A DNA stretch of 22,337 nt from a virus. The stretch covers positions 1-22,337 of IMG/VR virus record IMGVR_UViG_3300009149_000316. The stretch is one strand, 5' to 3'. The notes below the pieces were generated by a model. The model did not search any database and was not told the DNA's origin. It was given only the letters and a program-made list of their open reading frames with translations. Each line of letters starts with the position of its first letter. The first letter of the stretch is position 1. Made by a program: the position numbers and the translations under genes. Below are positions 1-9,800 of the stretch, piece by piece.

Positions 1-125
1 GATACATAGTCATAACCAACTAATAGTGTTGGTAAAGTCATATCAACACCTTCTGGTGAAGAATAGACTTTAAACCCTTCTGGAGCATCAACCTTATGTT
101 CTGATATAATATTCGCCAAAATCAT
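1..125 (-). CDS. Unidentified phage protein, N-terminal fragment
   Basis: This is the first 41 codons of a gene cut by the left edge of the window. The ATG at 125-123 is preceded in frame by a TGA stop at 128-126, so translation cannot begin further upstream. The visible peptide begins MILANIISEHKVDAPEGF and continues to a segment reading TLPTLLVGYDYV. It lies 36 bases downstream of the lysozyme gene, on the same strand and with no terminator between, so it is probably the next member of the baseplate operon. I do not recognise the family from this fragment, and baseplate involvement is inferred from position only. Confidence 0.6.
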   Translation of the reverse strand, partial: MILANIISEHKVDAPEGFKVYSSPEGVDMTLPTLLVGYDYV

Positions 126-161
126 TCAGCTAAGATACTAACAAAACCAACCACTAACAAG

Positions 162-680
162 TTAATATTTGGACAAGGCAGCATTATAAATCTCAAATAG
201 CTTATTAGAAGTATGTTTAGATTTATTTATACCATCTTTATCGTAATAAGAAAAACCAGCTTTATGTACCACACCATTTGAATCGATAATATCCGTTGTT
301 ACTGGTATTGATGCCCATTCTAGACATAGTTTATTTAATGCATTATCAAAACTTGCTTTATTAACCAAAGAACCCTTGTTTATACTACCTAATCGTTGAT
401 TTATTAAACTTACCCCTTTTTTATCTTGATTTTCTTTGGTCATTGGTAGGTTTTTACCATCACTAACCCATGTGTTATGTATAAATTGATAACGACCAGC
501 AGCTGTTGAATTGTTGGCTTTTGAGTACCAATTTCTATTACCATGTGAAATATTGGTGTTTGGAGTCCAACCTTTTATTATTCTGAAACCAACCAAAACA
601 TCATAGCCATTTTTTGAAACACCTAACGTTCCTTCGGCATATGCTATCATATCTAATAAGGCTTTTTCTTCTCTTGTCAT
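162..680 (-). CDS. Lambda-R-type lysozyme (GH104 transglycosylase)
   Basis: This 172-residue protein resembles the endolysin R of phage lambda along most of its length. Shared landmarks are LDMIAYAEGT near the N-terminus (lambda: LDMLAWSEGT), GYDVLVGF (lambda: GYDVIVGG), STAAGRYQF (lambda: STGAGRYQL) and EWASIP (lambda: IWASLP). The catalytic glutamate of lambda R corresponds to Glu16 here. Family members cleave the MurNAc-GlcNAc bond of peptidoglycan, forming a 1,6-anhydro product. There is no signal peptide or membrane segment. The gene starts 4 bases after the stop of the giant hub gene, inside the baseplate operon, so it may be a virion-associated lysozyme analogous in role to T4 gp5 rather than, or as well as, the lysis enzyme. 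No holin or spanin is visible nearby, which favours a tail role, but this is inference. Confidence 0.85.
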   Translation of the reverse strand: MTREEKALLDMIAYAEGTLGVSKNGYDVLVGFRIIKGWTPNTNISHGNRNWYSKANNSTAAGRYQFIHNTWVSDGKNLPMTKENQDKKGVSLINQRLGSINKGSLVNKASFDNALNKLCLEWASIPVTTDIIDSNGVVHKAGFSYYDKDGINKSKHTSNKLFEIYNAALSKY

Positions 681-684
681 AATA

Positions 685-3600
685 TTAAATTTGTCCTAAT
701 GCATTTATTTTTTGTGTTTCTGTTGGGAAAGGTCCAATATATTTCACTGGATAACCTAAAGCCCCATCATTAACAACATCTGTCACTTCACCACTTGTTT
801 CTGGATATATATTTGTTTTTGTTAATTGTCTTCTTTGATAATATTTATTATCTGTTTTCTTAACTAATATCTTATATCCGTTTAAATCAGTTGAATCAAC
901 AATATAACCATCACTCAATTGAACTTCTTTTAAAAATATTGTATCGCTTATATTTCCACCAATTATATAAGCAATATTGTTAGCAACTTTATAAATCATA
1001 TCACAATGACTACTTTGATAACTACCAGTTCTTTTTTTACATAATATATCACCAACTTCAGCTTTTATTTTTAAGCCATTAAACATTGGAAAAGCTTCAT
1101 AACCATTAACACCATTCATTGCAGCTGTCACATAATAATAATGCATAGCATTTTTTGGAAAATTAGCATCACCAGCACTCATTAAATATGAAATAAACAC
1201 AGCACTCCATGGTTGTTTGTTTGAACCATAGTCAGCAGCACTAGGTCCGGGAGTTGCCTTAGCATAAACATCCAAATATTGTGTCCCATCAGCCTCTTTT
1301 AGTGTTCCATTTTTCCAATTTATTACTTCTTGATTAGCTGTATCTATTAATTTTTGAACATTAGGGATTGTGCTACCATCAATAATTAAATTATTTGTGT
1401 TTACGTAATCTTTAGCCAATGAATCAACTCTTTTCTTGACATCCAATAAAATATTGTAATAATCATCAATATAATTACTTAATCCTCTTCCACCACCATC
1501 ACCTCTATTTGTTCCATTGTTTGTTCCATCATTCAATGTGGTACTAGCCTCAATACTATCCAACATCGACATATATAAATCAGATGCGTCTAATATTGGT
1601 GTTTCTATATTTCTAATTCTAACACCAGTAAATACCGTTGACATATAATTAGGTTTTATTGAGTGTTTGACCTTAATAACCATATAAGCACCATGAAACA
1701 TAGGTATATTGTTTAATTGAAAATACATCATTGGTTGAATCATAGAATTACCCATCATTTCAACTTCAGCTTTATAGCTTCTAACCGAATAAACATCATA
1801 AATATTTTGACCTCCATATGTCTTTCTATTTTCAGCACCTTTACTTGCAATCTCATCAGTTATTTTTAATGATTCATCTGTTTCTGTAAATTCATTCTGG
1901 TCTAAAGTTATATCTTTAAATATGTTTTGATTTTGTTGACTATAATTAACCGCAAAAACAGCTACTTTATCTTCATGGTCTTCAGCATCGTTAGTAAAAT
2001 CTTTTGCTAACGTATTTTGAAGATTTCCAAATTCATCACATCTGAATTGAATTCCATCATCTAAATATTCAGAATCTTTAAAATCTAAATATTTAGATGG
2101 TTGACCAATGTAAACACAAACAAAGGATGGACCGATAGAACCAGCTTTGAAACCATCAATCGAAGACATAGGCTCAAATAATGTTTCAAGTGTTTCTGTG
2201 TCTTTATAATTTATAAAAGTAGGTAATGGGGTAAAATTAAAATTATTTATTGAAAGTAAATTAGTTACCACATTATAAAAACTAGCTTCAGGGTTGTTTT
2301 TAAGCGCATCAGCAACAGGTAATGGGTTAATATATAAATCATCACCAATATCTTTTAATGAACGATTTACAAACCTAAAAGTGTCTATTAGAGATACAGC
2401 ATTTCGACCACCTTTAAGGGCTAACGCTATATCAACATCACTTCTGTTTTTTGATAAAATTATATTTTCAAAAGAATCGGTTCCACCAATCCATTTATCA
2501 TATATGTTTTTACAAGTTCTATATATTTGCAATTTTATTATATTATCATTATCTGTTCCAAAAATTTCTTGTTTTCTTTGTTTATTCCTACTATTTATTC
2601 CAGAATCTATTGGTTTCAATTTATTAATAAGTGTAGTGAAATATGTTGTTAAATCATTGCTACTAACATAAATACCATCAGTTTTTGTTGAAAATAACTC
2701 AAGGTTTCGCCAGATTTTATATGTTGAATTTGAAATGAAAACTTCTTCAGATAATAATTCTAACAAGAAACTACTACCTTTTGAACTATCTTTTAATTCA
2801 GTTACAAAATTGTAATCAAATTGTGATTCACCATAATATGGTGAAAAAATAATATAATCATCAAAGGTTAGTTTACCATTATGTGTTGCAGTTAACTTAC
2901 TTTTAACAACATTGGTGTTGAAATTGGTGGTGAGACTAACACCAAAATTAACTGTACTAAATAGAGCTCCACCAACAGCTGCTGGTGACATAATTTCATT
3001 CCAAGTTGTAACCCAATTACTAGGAGTGCCATTATAAACTTCTAAATAAGAAGATAATAAATCCCAGTCAGATTGTACACCATTATCTAATTTAACAAAA
3101 TCAAAAAAGACTCGTTTAAATTCGTTCTTAACTTGTTCTGGTAAACCTAAAAGTACGTTTTCTAAATTTTTATAACCAGTATTCAATGTATAAAACCTAG
3201 CACTAGGAAACATCATTGGGGCTGATTGGTAGTCACCATCATTGTTTGAAGTAATATATTGAGTTCTGGTTGGTAATGAATCACCGACAGAATAAGTTGG
3301 GATGAAAGATTGGGTGCCAGAACTCCATAAAATAGGGTCTTGGGGACCAGAACCACCTTCATCTACTGGTTTTGTATCTGCCCTCCACAATAAAGCACCA
3401 ATAAATGAAATCCAAAGTTTTGGACAAGAAATGAATCCACCACGATTTCCAAAAGTATTTAAAATTTCGTTAACATCGAAAATACCTTTTTGGTCTTTAT
3501 TTAATAAACCATTCCATGGAAGTGTGTGAAGAAATAATAATGCTTTAGAATATTCACTTTCTTGTTCATTATATAGTCTACTACCAAAAAGACCTACTGG

Positions 3601-6516
3601 GGCTGAATCATCATCACTACCGATACTAAAATTAGAATCATCAGTATCAACGGCCACCTGAAAATTAATAAAAGGTATTGTAACATTGCCAGATTTATCT
3701 TTTAAAAATTCTGATAAAAGTTCTCTATTTTCACCAAGTCTTTCACGTGTTTTATCGCTACCGCTAGTTACTGATATACCATTATCTATTGCACTGTCTG
3801 GTGAAAAAAGTGGTATTAGAGAAATAGTGTTTGGTATTGGCTGACCAAAAGTTTGTTCTATCAGTCTATAGCTATCTGGTTTTATATCATAAATTGTACT
3901 AGAATTTGTTATTCTTTTTGATGATAAAACGGTGCTTTTAACATAAACATTGTCATCTGAATTCGCATTATCAAAAAACATAATTCTAAATTCCCCTTCT
4001 TCAAGACCAGCGGTACCAAAATTAAGTGTTTTAAATTCTTGTATTCCATAAGAACCACCGAATTGGTTGAAACCAGCATCTGAAAAATCTTGATTGAAAC
4101 TAGATTGTGATTTTTTTAATGAATCTAAGTTTAATATATTATCTAACGAAGTTGTTGGAATTGTTTTAACAGAAGCATTGAAATCTTTAGGTGTGAAGAA
4201 TTTAACATAAATTCCACCATCATCTGTTTTAGGGTTTGCTGTTGAATTAACAAAATTAGTTAAAAATATCTCTCCACCATCAGCGTTATCTTTTGTTGAT
4301 AGAAATTTAAAATCATAATTTAATTTCCCAGAATCTGGAACAGAAATGGGTATCAAGTGTTTTGTTTTAGAATCCACCAAACTTGATGCATTAGAATTAG
4401 GGGCAAAAATATAGTTGTAGTAATAACTATCACCAACAACACCACCGTCTTCTTCAGAAAGGTATTTAACTATTTGATATTCAGAATTATCATTTATTGC
4501 TGTAGTGTTTAATATTTCAAAAGGGCTTAATTGTGACAAAGATTGAACTACAATATCATTTTTTATTTCTGAACGTATTGCATCACCTTCAGCATTTGCC
4601 ATTGCTTCAATTTCTTCCGTTGTTAGTTTATAGTTTGTGTATCCCAAATATGTCATAGCTCTAATCAAAGCTAAACTAATAACATCGTCTCTAGAATTAC
4701 CGTTTATTCTACTATATGGAAATTTGTCAATAAATAATCTTGTATCGACTGGATTTGTTGGTAACCAATTATTTTGTGATTGGTTTTCGATTATTTCAGC
4801 TTCTTCACTTTTTGTTTTTGAAATTAAGAATGCGTTTAATAAATCATCAATAAATGCTAATTCTTCAACATTACTTGGATTCCTTAAAACACCAGCTTCA
4901 CCTAAATATGTTTCTATAAGTCCTTGTTTAGCGTCTTCTTTTCGATATTCTGGCCAAGGATAGTAAGATGGTTGTAAATTTGATTGTTGTCCATTGCTAT
5001 CTAACGCTATTGGTTTTATGTCATAAGCATTAGGGTTGTCGGTATTTGGACCAAATTTTTTTAATTCATTTTCTCTAGGTAAAGAGTTTACTGTCGATTT
5101 CGAGACATCAAATAAAACAGACATAAAAGCCTCTACTGATGATGTAAATATAGAAATAATGTTTCTTACTGTTGGGGAGAAACCTAGCAGTTCTTGAACT
5201 TTTAATCTTAGAGTTTCTCCAGCATTCTTTTGTAAAGTTTTTATTTCTACGTCTAGTTTAGCTTCTATTTCACTAATTTTGGCATATTGTTTTCTAAAAT
5301 CAATAACATTAAAATTAGATGTTATTCCATTTTTTTTTGCGTATTCAAATAATTCACTTCTAGTGTTTTCTATTTCACTTTTTTCTAAACCGACAAAAGC
5401 ATTTGATAATGTTTGAGTGTCGGCACTAAACGGATTAAGCATGTTTATGTTTAAGTTAACATATTTACCAACATTAGAGAATTTAAAATCACTTTCTTTA
5501 AAAGTTATGTTATTTATGGGGTTTTCATTAAAAATCCTAATTTTTTCAAATATATATGTGTTGTAATATTCTATAACTTTATTGAAATCGACATTAGGTT
5601 TAGGTACTACATATTTATATTCAGTTAAATCATCATTTACATCTGTTTTCTGTCCAAATACAAAAAGAACTAACTTTATCGCATCTATTTGTTCCCCTCT
5701 TTTGGTGTTGGCTCTATTTAAATCACCAATTCCTTGGTCTGTTTCTTTTAGTTTTTGACCAACACTATCTATTTCTGAAATAGCTAACAATAATTCATCA
5801 AGAGTTAATAACGCATTATTAGTTTTTTTTAATTCACTATATTTTTTTTCACCTAATTTTGTGTATGGAATAGCTTTTAAATAACCAATAAGCATATCGG
5901 ATAACATAGCATAAGTATAACCAATAAAATTAGCTGTTATCTCAAAATTACCAGTTTTTGAATTAAATTTTGAATTATATTTCGTCATATGTAATTCGTA
6001 TTCAACTGGTAAACCATAGTAACCTTTGACGGTTAATTTAAATAACGGATAAGGTAGTTGAAAAAAAATAGCGTATTTATTTTTTGAATTACTTATGTAT
6101 TCTTCATTTTGATAAATGGCACTTCCTCTTAAATCAACAAAATTAATAACAATTAAAGGAGCATTAGACGAATTAAATTCTATATCTATTGATGTGATAC
6201 CTAAAGCCTCACTATCGCTACCAGATTCATCAAAGCTAGTTGTTAAGTCAGTATAACTAGTTGTTAGTTTTTTCTTACCATCATCTCCACTACCTTCAAT
6301 AAAGGTAACTTTAGCACCTTCAGAGCTTACATTAAAATTTTTAGAACCAGTAGAAGTCAATAATGTTCTAGCTTTCTTTGTTGTTTCTAATTGGACTGTT
6401 ATTGATAAGTCTTCTAAAGGAACTGAAATATTTGTAGATGAATTTTGACCATCAAAATTATTTGGGTCAACCAATGATGTTTTTCCAGCACTACAACCAA
6501 TTTTTTTATTCGCCAT
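685..6516 (-). CDS. Giant baseplate hub protein with C-terminal DUF2272 domain
   Basis: This 1943-residue protein is far longer than a typical hub protein. The first ~210 residues contain a baseplate-type segment with the runs LPYPLFKLTVKGYYG and FNSKTGNFEI. Residues ~430-480 hold a helical stretch (LLGFSPTVRNII) of a kind I associate with large phage baseplate proteins. Residues ~1575-1640 look like the gp27/VgrG-type hub barrel: YKAEVEMMGNSMIQP, then PMFHGAYMVIKVKHSI and a final TVFTGVR. A Gly/Asn-rich linker (~1665-1678) leads to a DUF2272-like domain (~1725-1895) with PWSAVFISYLM, GDILC, SHCDMIY around His1837, and IIGGN. DUF2272 is related to CHAP/NlpC-type hydrolases, so cell-wall cleavage is plausible but unproven. 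The ATG overlaps the end of the upstream 106-residue gene by 11 bases, and the lysozyme gene follows after 4 bases, indicating one operon. Confidence 0.8.
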   Translation of the reverse strand: MANKKIGCSAGKTSLVDPNNFDGQNSSTNISVPLEDLSITVQLETTKKARTLLTSTGSKNFNVSSEGAKVTFIEGSGDDGKKKLTTSYTDLTTSFDESGSDSEALGITSIDIEFNSSNAPLIVINFVDLRGSAIYQNEEYISNSKNKYAIFFQLPYPLFKLTVKGYYGLPVEYELHMTKYNSKFNSKTGNFEITANFIGYTYAMLSDMLIGYLKAIPYTKLGEKKYSELKKTNNALLTLDELLLAISEIDSVGQKLKETDQGIGDLNRANTKRGEQIDAIKLVLFVFGQKTDVNDDLTEYKYVVPKPNVDFNKVIEYYNTYIFEKIRIFNENPINNITFKESDFKFSNVGKYVNLNINMLNPFSADTQTLSNAFVGLEKSEIENTRSELFEYAKKNGITSNFNVIDFRKQYAKISEIEAKLDVEIKTLQKNAGETLRLKVQELLGFSPTVRNIISIFTSSVEAFMSVLFDVSKSTVNSLPRENELKKFGPNTDNPNAYDIKPIALDSNGQQSNLQPSYYPWPEYRKEDAKQGLIETYLGEAGVLRNPSNVEELAFIDDLLNAFLISKTKSEEAEIIENQSQNNWLPTNPVDTRLFIDKFPYSRINGNSRDDVISLALIRAMTYLGYTNYKLTTEEIEAMANAEGDAIRSEIKNDIVVQSLSQLSPFEILNTTAINDNSEYQIVKYLSEEDGGVVGDSYYYNYIFAPNSNASSLVDSKTKHLIPISVPDSGKLNYDFKFLSTKDNADGGEIFLTNFVNSTANPKTDDGGIYVKFFTPKDFNASVKTIPTTSLDNILNLDSLKKSQSSFNQDFSDAGFNQFGGSYGIQEFKTLNFGTAGLEEGEFRIMFFDNANSDDNVYVKSTVLSSKRITNSSTIYDIKPDSYRLIEQTFGQPIPNTISLIPLFSPDSAIDNGISVTSGSDKTRERLGENRELLSEFLKDKSGNVTIPFINFQVAVDTDDSNFSIGSDDDSAPVGLFGSRLYNEQESEYSKALLFLHTLPWNGLLNKDQKGIFDVNEILNTFGNRGGFISCPKLWISFIGALLWRADTKPVDEGGSGPQDPILWSSGTQSFIPTYSVGDSLPTRTQYITSNNDGDYQSAPMMFPSARFYTLNTGYKNLENVLLGLPEQVKNEFKRVFFDFVKLDNGVQSDWDLLSSYLEVYNGTPSNWVTTWNEIMSPAAVGGALFSTVNFGVSLTTNFNTNVVKSKLTATHNGKLTFDDYIIFSPYYGESQFDYNFVTELKDSSKGSSFLLELLSEEVFISNSTYKIWRNLELFSTKTDGIYVSSNDLTTYFTTLINKLKPIDSGINSRNKQRKQEIFGTDNDNIIKLQIYRTCKNIYDKWIGGTDSFENIILSKNRSDVDIALALKGGRNAVSLIDTFRFVNRSLKDIGDDLYINPLPVADALKNNPEASFYNVVTNLLSINNFNFTPLPTFINYKDTETLETLFEPMSSIDGFKAGSIGPSFVCVYIGQPSKYLDFKDSEYLDDGIQFRCDEFGNLQNTLAKDFTNDAEDHEDKVAVFAVNYSQQNQNIFKDITLDQNEFTETDESLKITDEIASKGAENRKTYGGQNIYDVYSVRSYKAEVEMMGNSMIQPMMYFQLNNIPMFHGAYMVIKVKHSIKPNYMSTVFTGVRIRNIETPILDASDLYMSMLDSIEASTTLNDGTNNGTNRGDGGGRGLSNYIDDYYNILLDVKKRVDSLAKDYVNTNNLIIDGSTIPNVQKLIDTANQEVINWKNGTLKEADGTQYLDVYAKATPGPSAADYGSNKQPWSAVFISYLMSAGDANFPKNAMHYYYVTAAMNGVNGYEAFPMFNGLKIKAEVGDILCKKRTGSYQSSHCDMIYKVANNIAYIIGGNISDTIFLKEVQLSDGYIVDSTDLNGYKILVKKTDNKYYQRRQLTKTNIYPETSGEVTDVVNDGALGYPVKYIGPFPTETQKINALGQI

Positions 6517-6826
6517 ATAATAATTTATGTGTTTTTATTTGTGTTGTATATCTTCCTACCGCACTTTCATAAGGAAAAGGAATTCTTAAAACTGCCATAT
6601 CTGGTATGTTAAATTCTAAACCACCATATTCTGGGTTTGCAAGTAATATCAACCAACCACTGTATGCATTATTATAATACGTATCACTTAATTTGTCAAG
6701 TCTACTTACACCTTGTTTATAAATAGCCGTTTTATCTGAATCTTCTCTTGGTATTGCTATCTTTGGTAATGGTTTAATTCCACCATTATCTCTAAATTTA
6801 CTATATCTGTCGTAATATTGTGCCAT
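6506..6826 (-). CDS. LysM-like baseplate protein (gp53 / tail protein X-like)
   Basis: This 106-residue protein has a central segment, RLDKLSDTYYNNAYSGWLI, followed by LANPEYGG and IPDMAVLRIPFP. That order (R-x-D-x-L-S, a Tyr pair, a Trp, then an IPxxxxLRIP strand) is typical of the LysM-like fold in phage tail protein X and the T4 wedge protein gp53. It probably sits in the baseplate near the hub rather than acting as a free peptidoglycan binder. It begins one base after the stop of the tube-initiator-like gene and its last 11 bases overlap the start of the giant hub gene, so translation of the three is probably coupled. The LysM-like assignment is fairly secure. Whether the protein corresponds to gp53 specifically is not. 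Confidence 0.7.
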   Translation of the reverse strand: MAQYYDRYSKFRDNGGIKPLPKIAIPREDSDKTAIYKQGVSRLDKLSDTYYNNAYSGWLILLANPEYGGLEFNIPDMAVLRIPFPYESAVGRYTTQIKTHKLLYGE

Positions 6827-6827
6827 T

Positions 6828-9800
6828 TTAAATTATAATATCTTTTGTTATTGCTTTATTATCTAAATTTAAATAACTCATTTTTATTTGATATTTAAAA
6901 TCAGCGTTATCACTAAAATTAAAATTATCATCGTTATAATCAAATGAAAAATTAAAATTAGTTTCTTGAGCACCTGTTAGTATTTTACCAACCCCAAGAT
7001 TATGTGGGTATCCAATAGCATCAAAAATTATAAATTTAACATCATAATCTTTACTATATCCATCAACAACTGCAACGTTTATAAAGGCATTCCCTTTTGC
7101 TGTTTTATTAGTTATATCTCTAACATAGTCTAATAAAATATTAACATTTATGTCTTTATTAGTATCGCTAATTTCATCTGCTGACATTACTGGTACGTTA
7201 TCACCACTATTTGTTTGGTCAGAAGCTAATTCTTGATTTACTTCAGGGATATCAGTAGATGATGTTTCTTTTATTAAAAATCTATCATTATATTTAGCTA
7301 AATCTTTAAATCCATTAACAATCGTGTATGGTTTATTAGAATTATGTTCTGATGTTGCTAAATTAGTACCTTGAGTAGTACCCAAAGTTTGAGTTTCTAT
7401 TGGTGTTTGATTAGATACTTTTGCTATATAATCAGCTCTTGGGTCATAAACATGTGCATTGGCATAATAATTAAATGACAAGGCATTTTGTAATTTATTA
7501 ATTGGGCCCATTAGTGTTGACCCACCTATAAATTTAAATGACATATTAACATTAGCTATCATTGGTTGAACTCCAGAACCTTCTGGATTAAGGTCCCATA
7601 CCAAAGGCTCATATTCAATATTTATGTTATCAATAATAATTTTGGTGTTATAAAAATCACCAAGTCTTAAAATACATACTGGCGGTCTACCAAAAGCTAA
7701 GTTATCAGCCCCTTGTGCTTCAAGTGTTGGGCCTTGTCTAGTACATTGTTGTAAGAATGTCAATCTAGAATTTAACCCTTCAGGTGTTGTTGAATGAAAA
7801 CTTGGGTGAAAATATTTAATTTTCTCTCTAAAGCTATCAAAAACAAATTTATCGGTATTGGTTAATTGTTCAAAATAAGCAGACTCATTATAAAACCTAT
7901 TTGTTATTTTAGTATTTATTTGTTGAGTATTATTTTGAACAATAGGTTGTGGTTGAATTGTTTCTTCAGCAGCTAATTCATTACTATATTCAAATGTTAC
8001 CTCTGCTCTTCTATCTTGTTTACAGTCAATTGAATCTGTTTGTTGTCCAGACCCAACAACACAACCAGTTCCTGTTAATGTTTTAGTAGTTGGTTTAGGA
8101 AATCTTTTACTTATTTCACTATCTGATTTTCCATTAAAAATACCTAAAGTATTGAGTAAATAATCTTTAACACTTGCACTTCTACCATTTGCTAATGTCG
8201 TATTTGCTGAAGCATTACCTTGTGCGCTTGCATATGCGCTAATCTTAACAATACAAAACTTGCATTTATTATCTAAATAAGTTGATAAGGCTGGTCCATA
8301 AGCTGGGTCACTAAAACCACTATATGATACACCATCAATTTCTATTGGTTGTTTCCAACCATTAAGACCAAAATTGTTGATGTCATTCCATGCTGTTTGA
8401 CTGGTAACACCACCTACATATGAACCAATACCAGCACCAGTACCTTGTGGGTTAGTAGTATAATCTATTTGAGTTGACGCACTTAATCCGTTTTCATATC
8501 CTAAAGATAACAAATCACCTACATCTACATTATCATTTGGAAAATAAATTGAAAACTTATTAGGTGGAACTTCTGGTGTTAATACAGCTGTTTGTTGAAT
8601 TATTGTTTGTGTTTGAGCTATAGAACTTTTTTCACTAACAGTTAATTTATCAGCAAAATAACTGTTTGGGTCTACGCAACCAGCAAAAAATGAAGCAACA
8701 TAATTATCATCAGGACCATTTGGGTTTCTGAATGCGTTGATATAACTAGGGTGGTCAACTACAATACTAAAGCTAAGATTACCAGTTCTTTCCGTATTAT
8801 TATAGGTATAAACTGACTCACCTCTACCAATAAAATCATTTTTTTCCCAACTTACGTTACTAGCTTCATTAAAGGAAATGTTATATGGTGGAAACCACAT
8901 AATTCTACCCTTTTTACCACTTAATAAATCACCCATACCTTTTTCTACTGGTGGTAAATCAGCCCAATTGTCAGACCAAGCTAGATTTTCAATAGAAAAC
9001 ATGTATTTTTTTGGGTCTACTCCAACATAATTATTTTCATCATATAATTTATCAGTTTTATATGGTGCTACTTTAACAAAACCAAATTCATCTAGTGTTG
9101 AATTATTACTTTGAAATCTGTAAGGTACTGTTTTATTAAGACCTGAACTTCTAATCATTTTAGAAACTTGGTCGTATCTGTCGTTTGTTGTCCAACTTCT
9201 ACAATAAGTGTTTTCAGCTGAATCTTTTTTACCATCAAAAAAACCATCTTGAGTATATCTATCACCTTTTATTACCGCACTACCTTTTGAAAACCCACCA
9301 CCATTAGATGTTTGAATTTGGTTAGATGTTTTATTCATATCTCCTTTTGTACTAACAATATTTAACATTCCATTTGAATTGAATAATTGTTGAGTTTTTC
9401 CTAATAAAGTTTTTTTCGGAAAAATAACTGGATTAAATTCAGGAAATGTATTAACATTATTGTCTTGATTACTTCCCCAAGTAAATGTTGGTGATTTTAT
9501 ATTATTACCAACATAACTATCTCCTTTTAAACCCGTTTCTTCAGTATTAAATCCTTTGAAACCGTAAGCCTCAAGCATATTTGTTCTATTATAACTTATT
9601 TCTGGTATCAATGAAGTTCCATTGGTTATAAAATTATATACATTACCATCCTCATCACCGAAAGCATATATGTTTGATTCAATTGCTTTTTGACCTTGAT
9701 TGTTTTTATATCCCGGAACATAACCACTTCTAAATCTTGATATATCAGGGCTATCATATTGTGAAGTTCCATTTATATTTGCAAACACATTAGTTATTAA

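Noticed and set aside
2294-2671. Plus-strand 125-residue frame with hydrophobic stretches
   Set aside because: It lies wholly inside the hub gene on the opposite strand. Similar plus-strand frames (3302-3529, 4637-4963, 10271-10576, 11692-11949, 13147-13539, 17455-17685 and others) are also antisense shadows of real genes.
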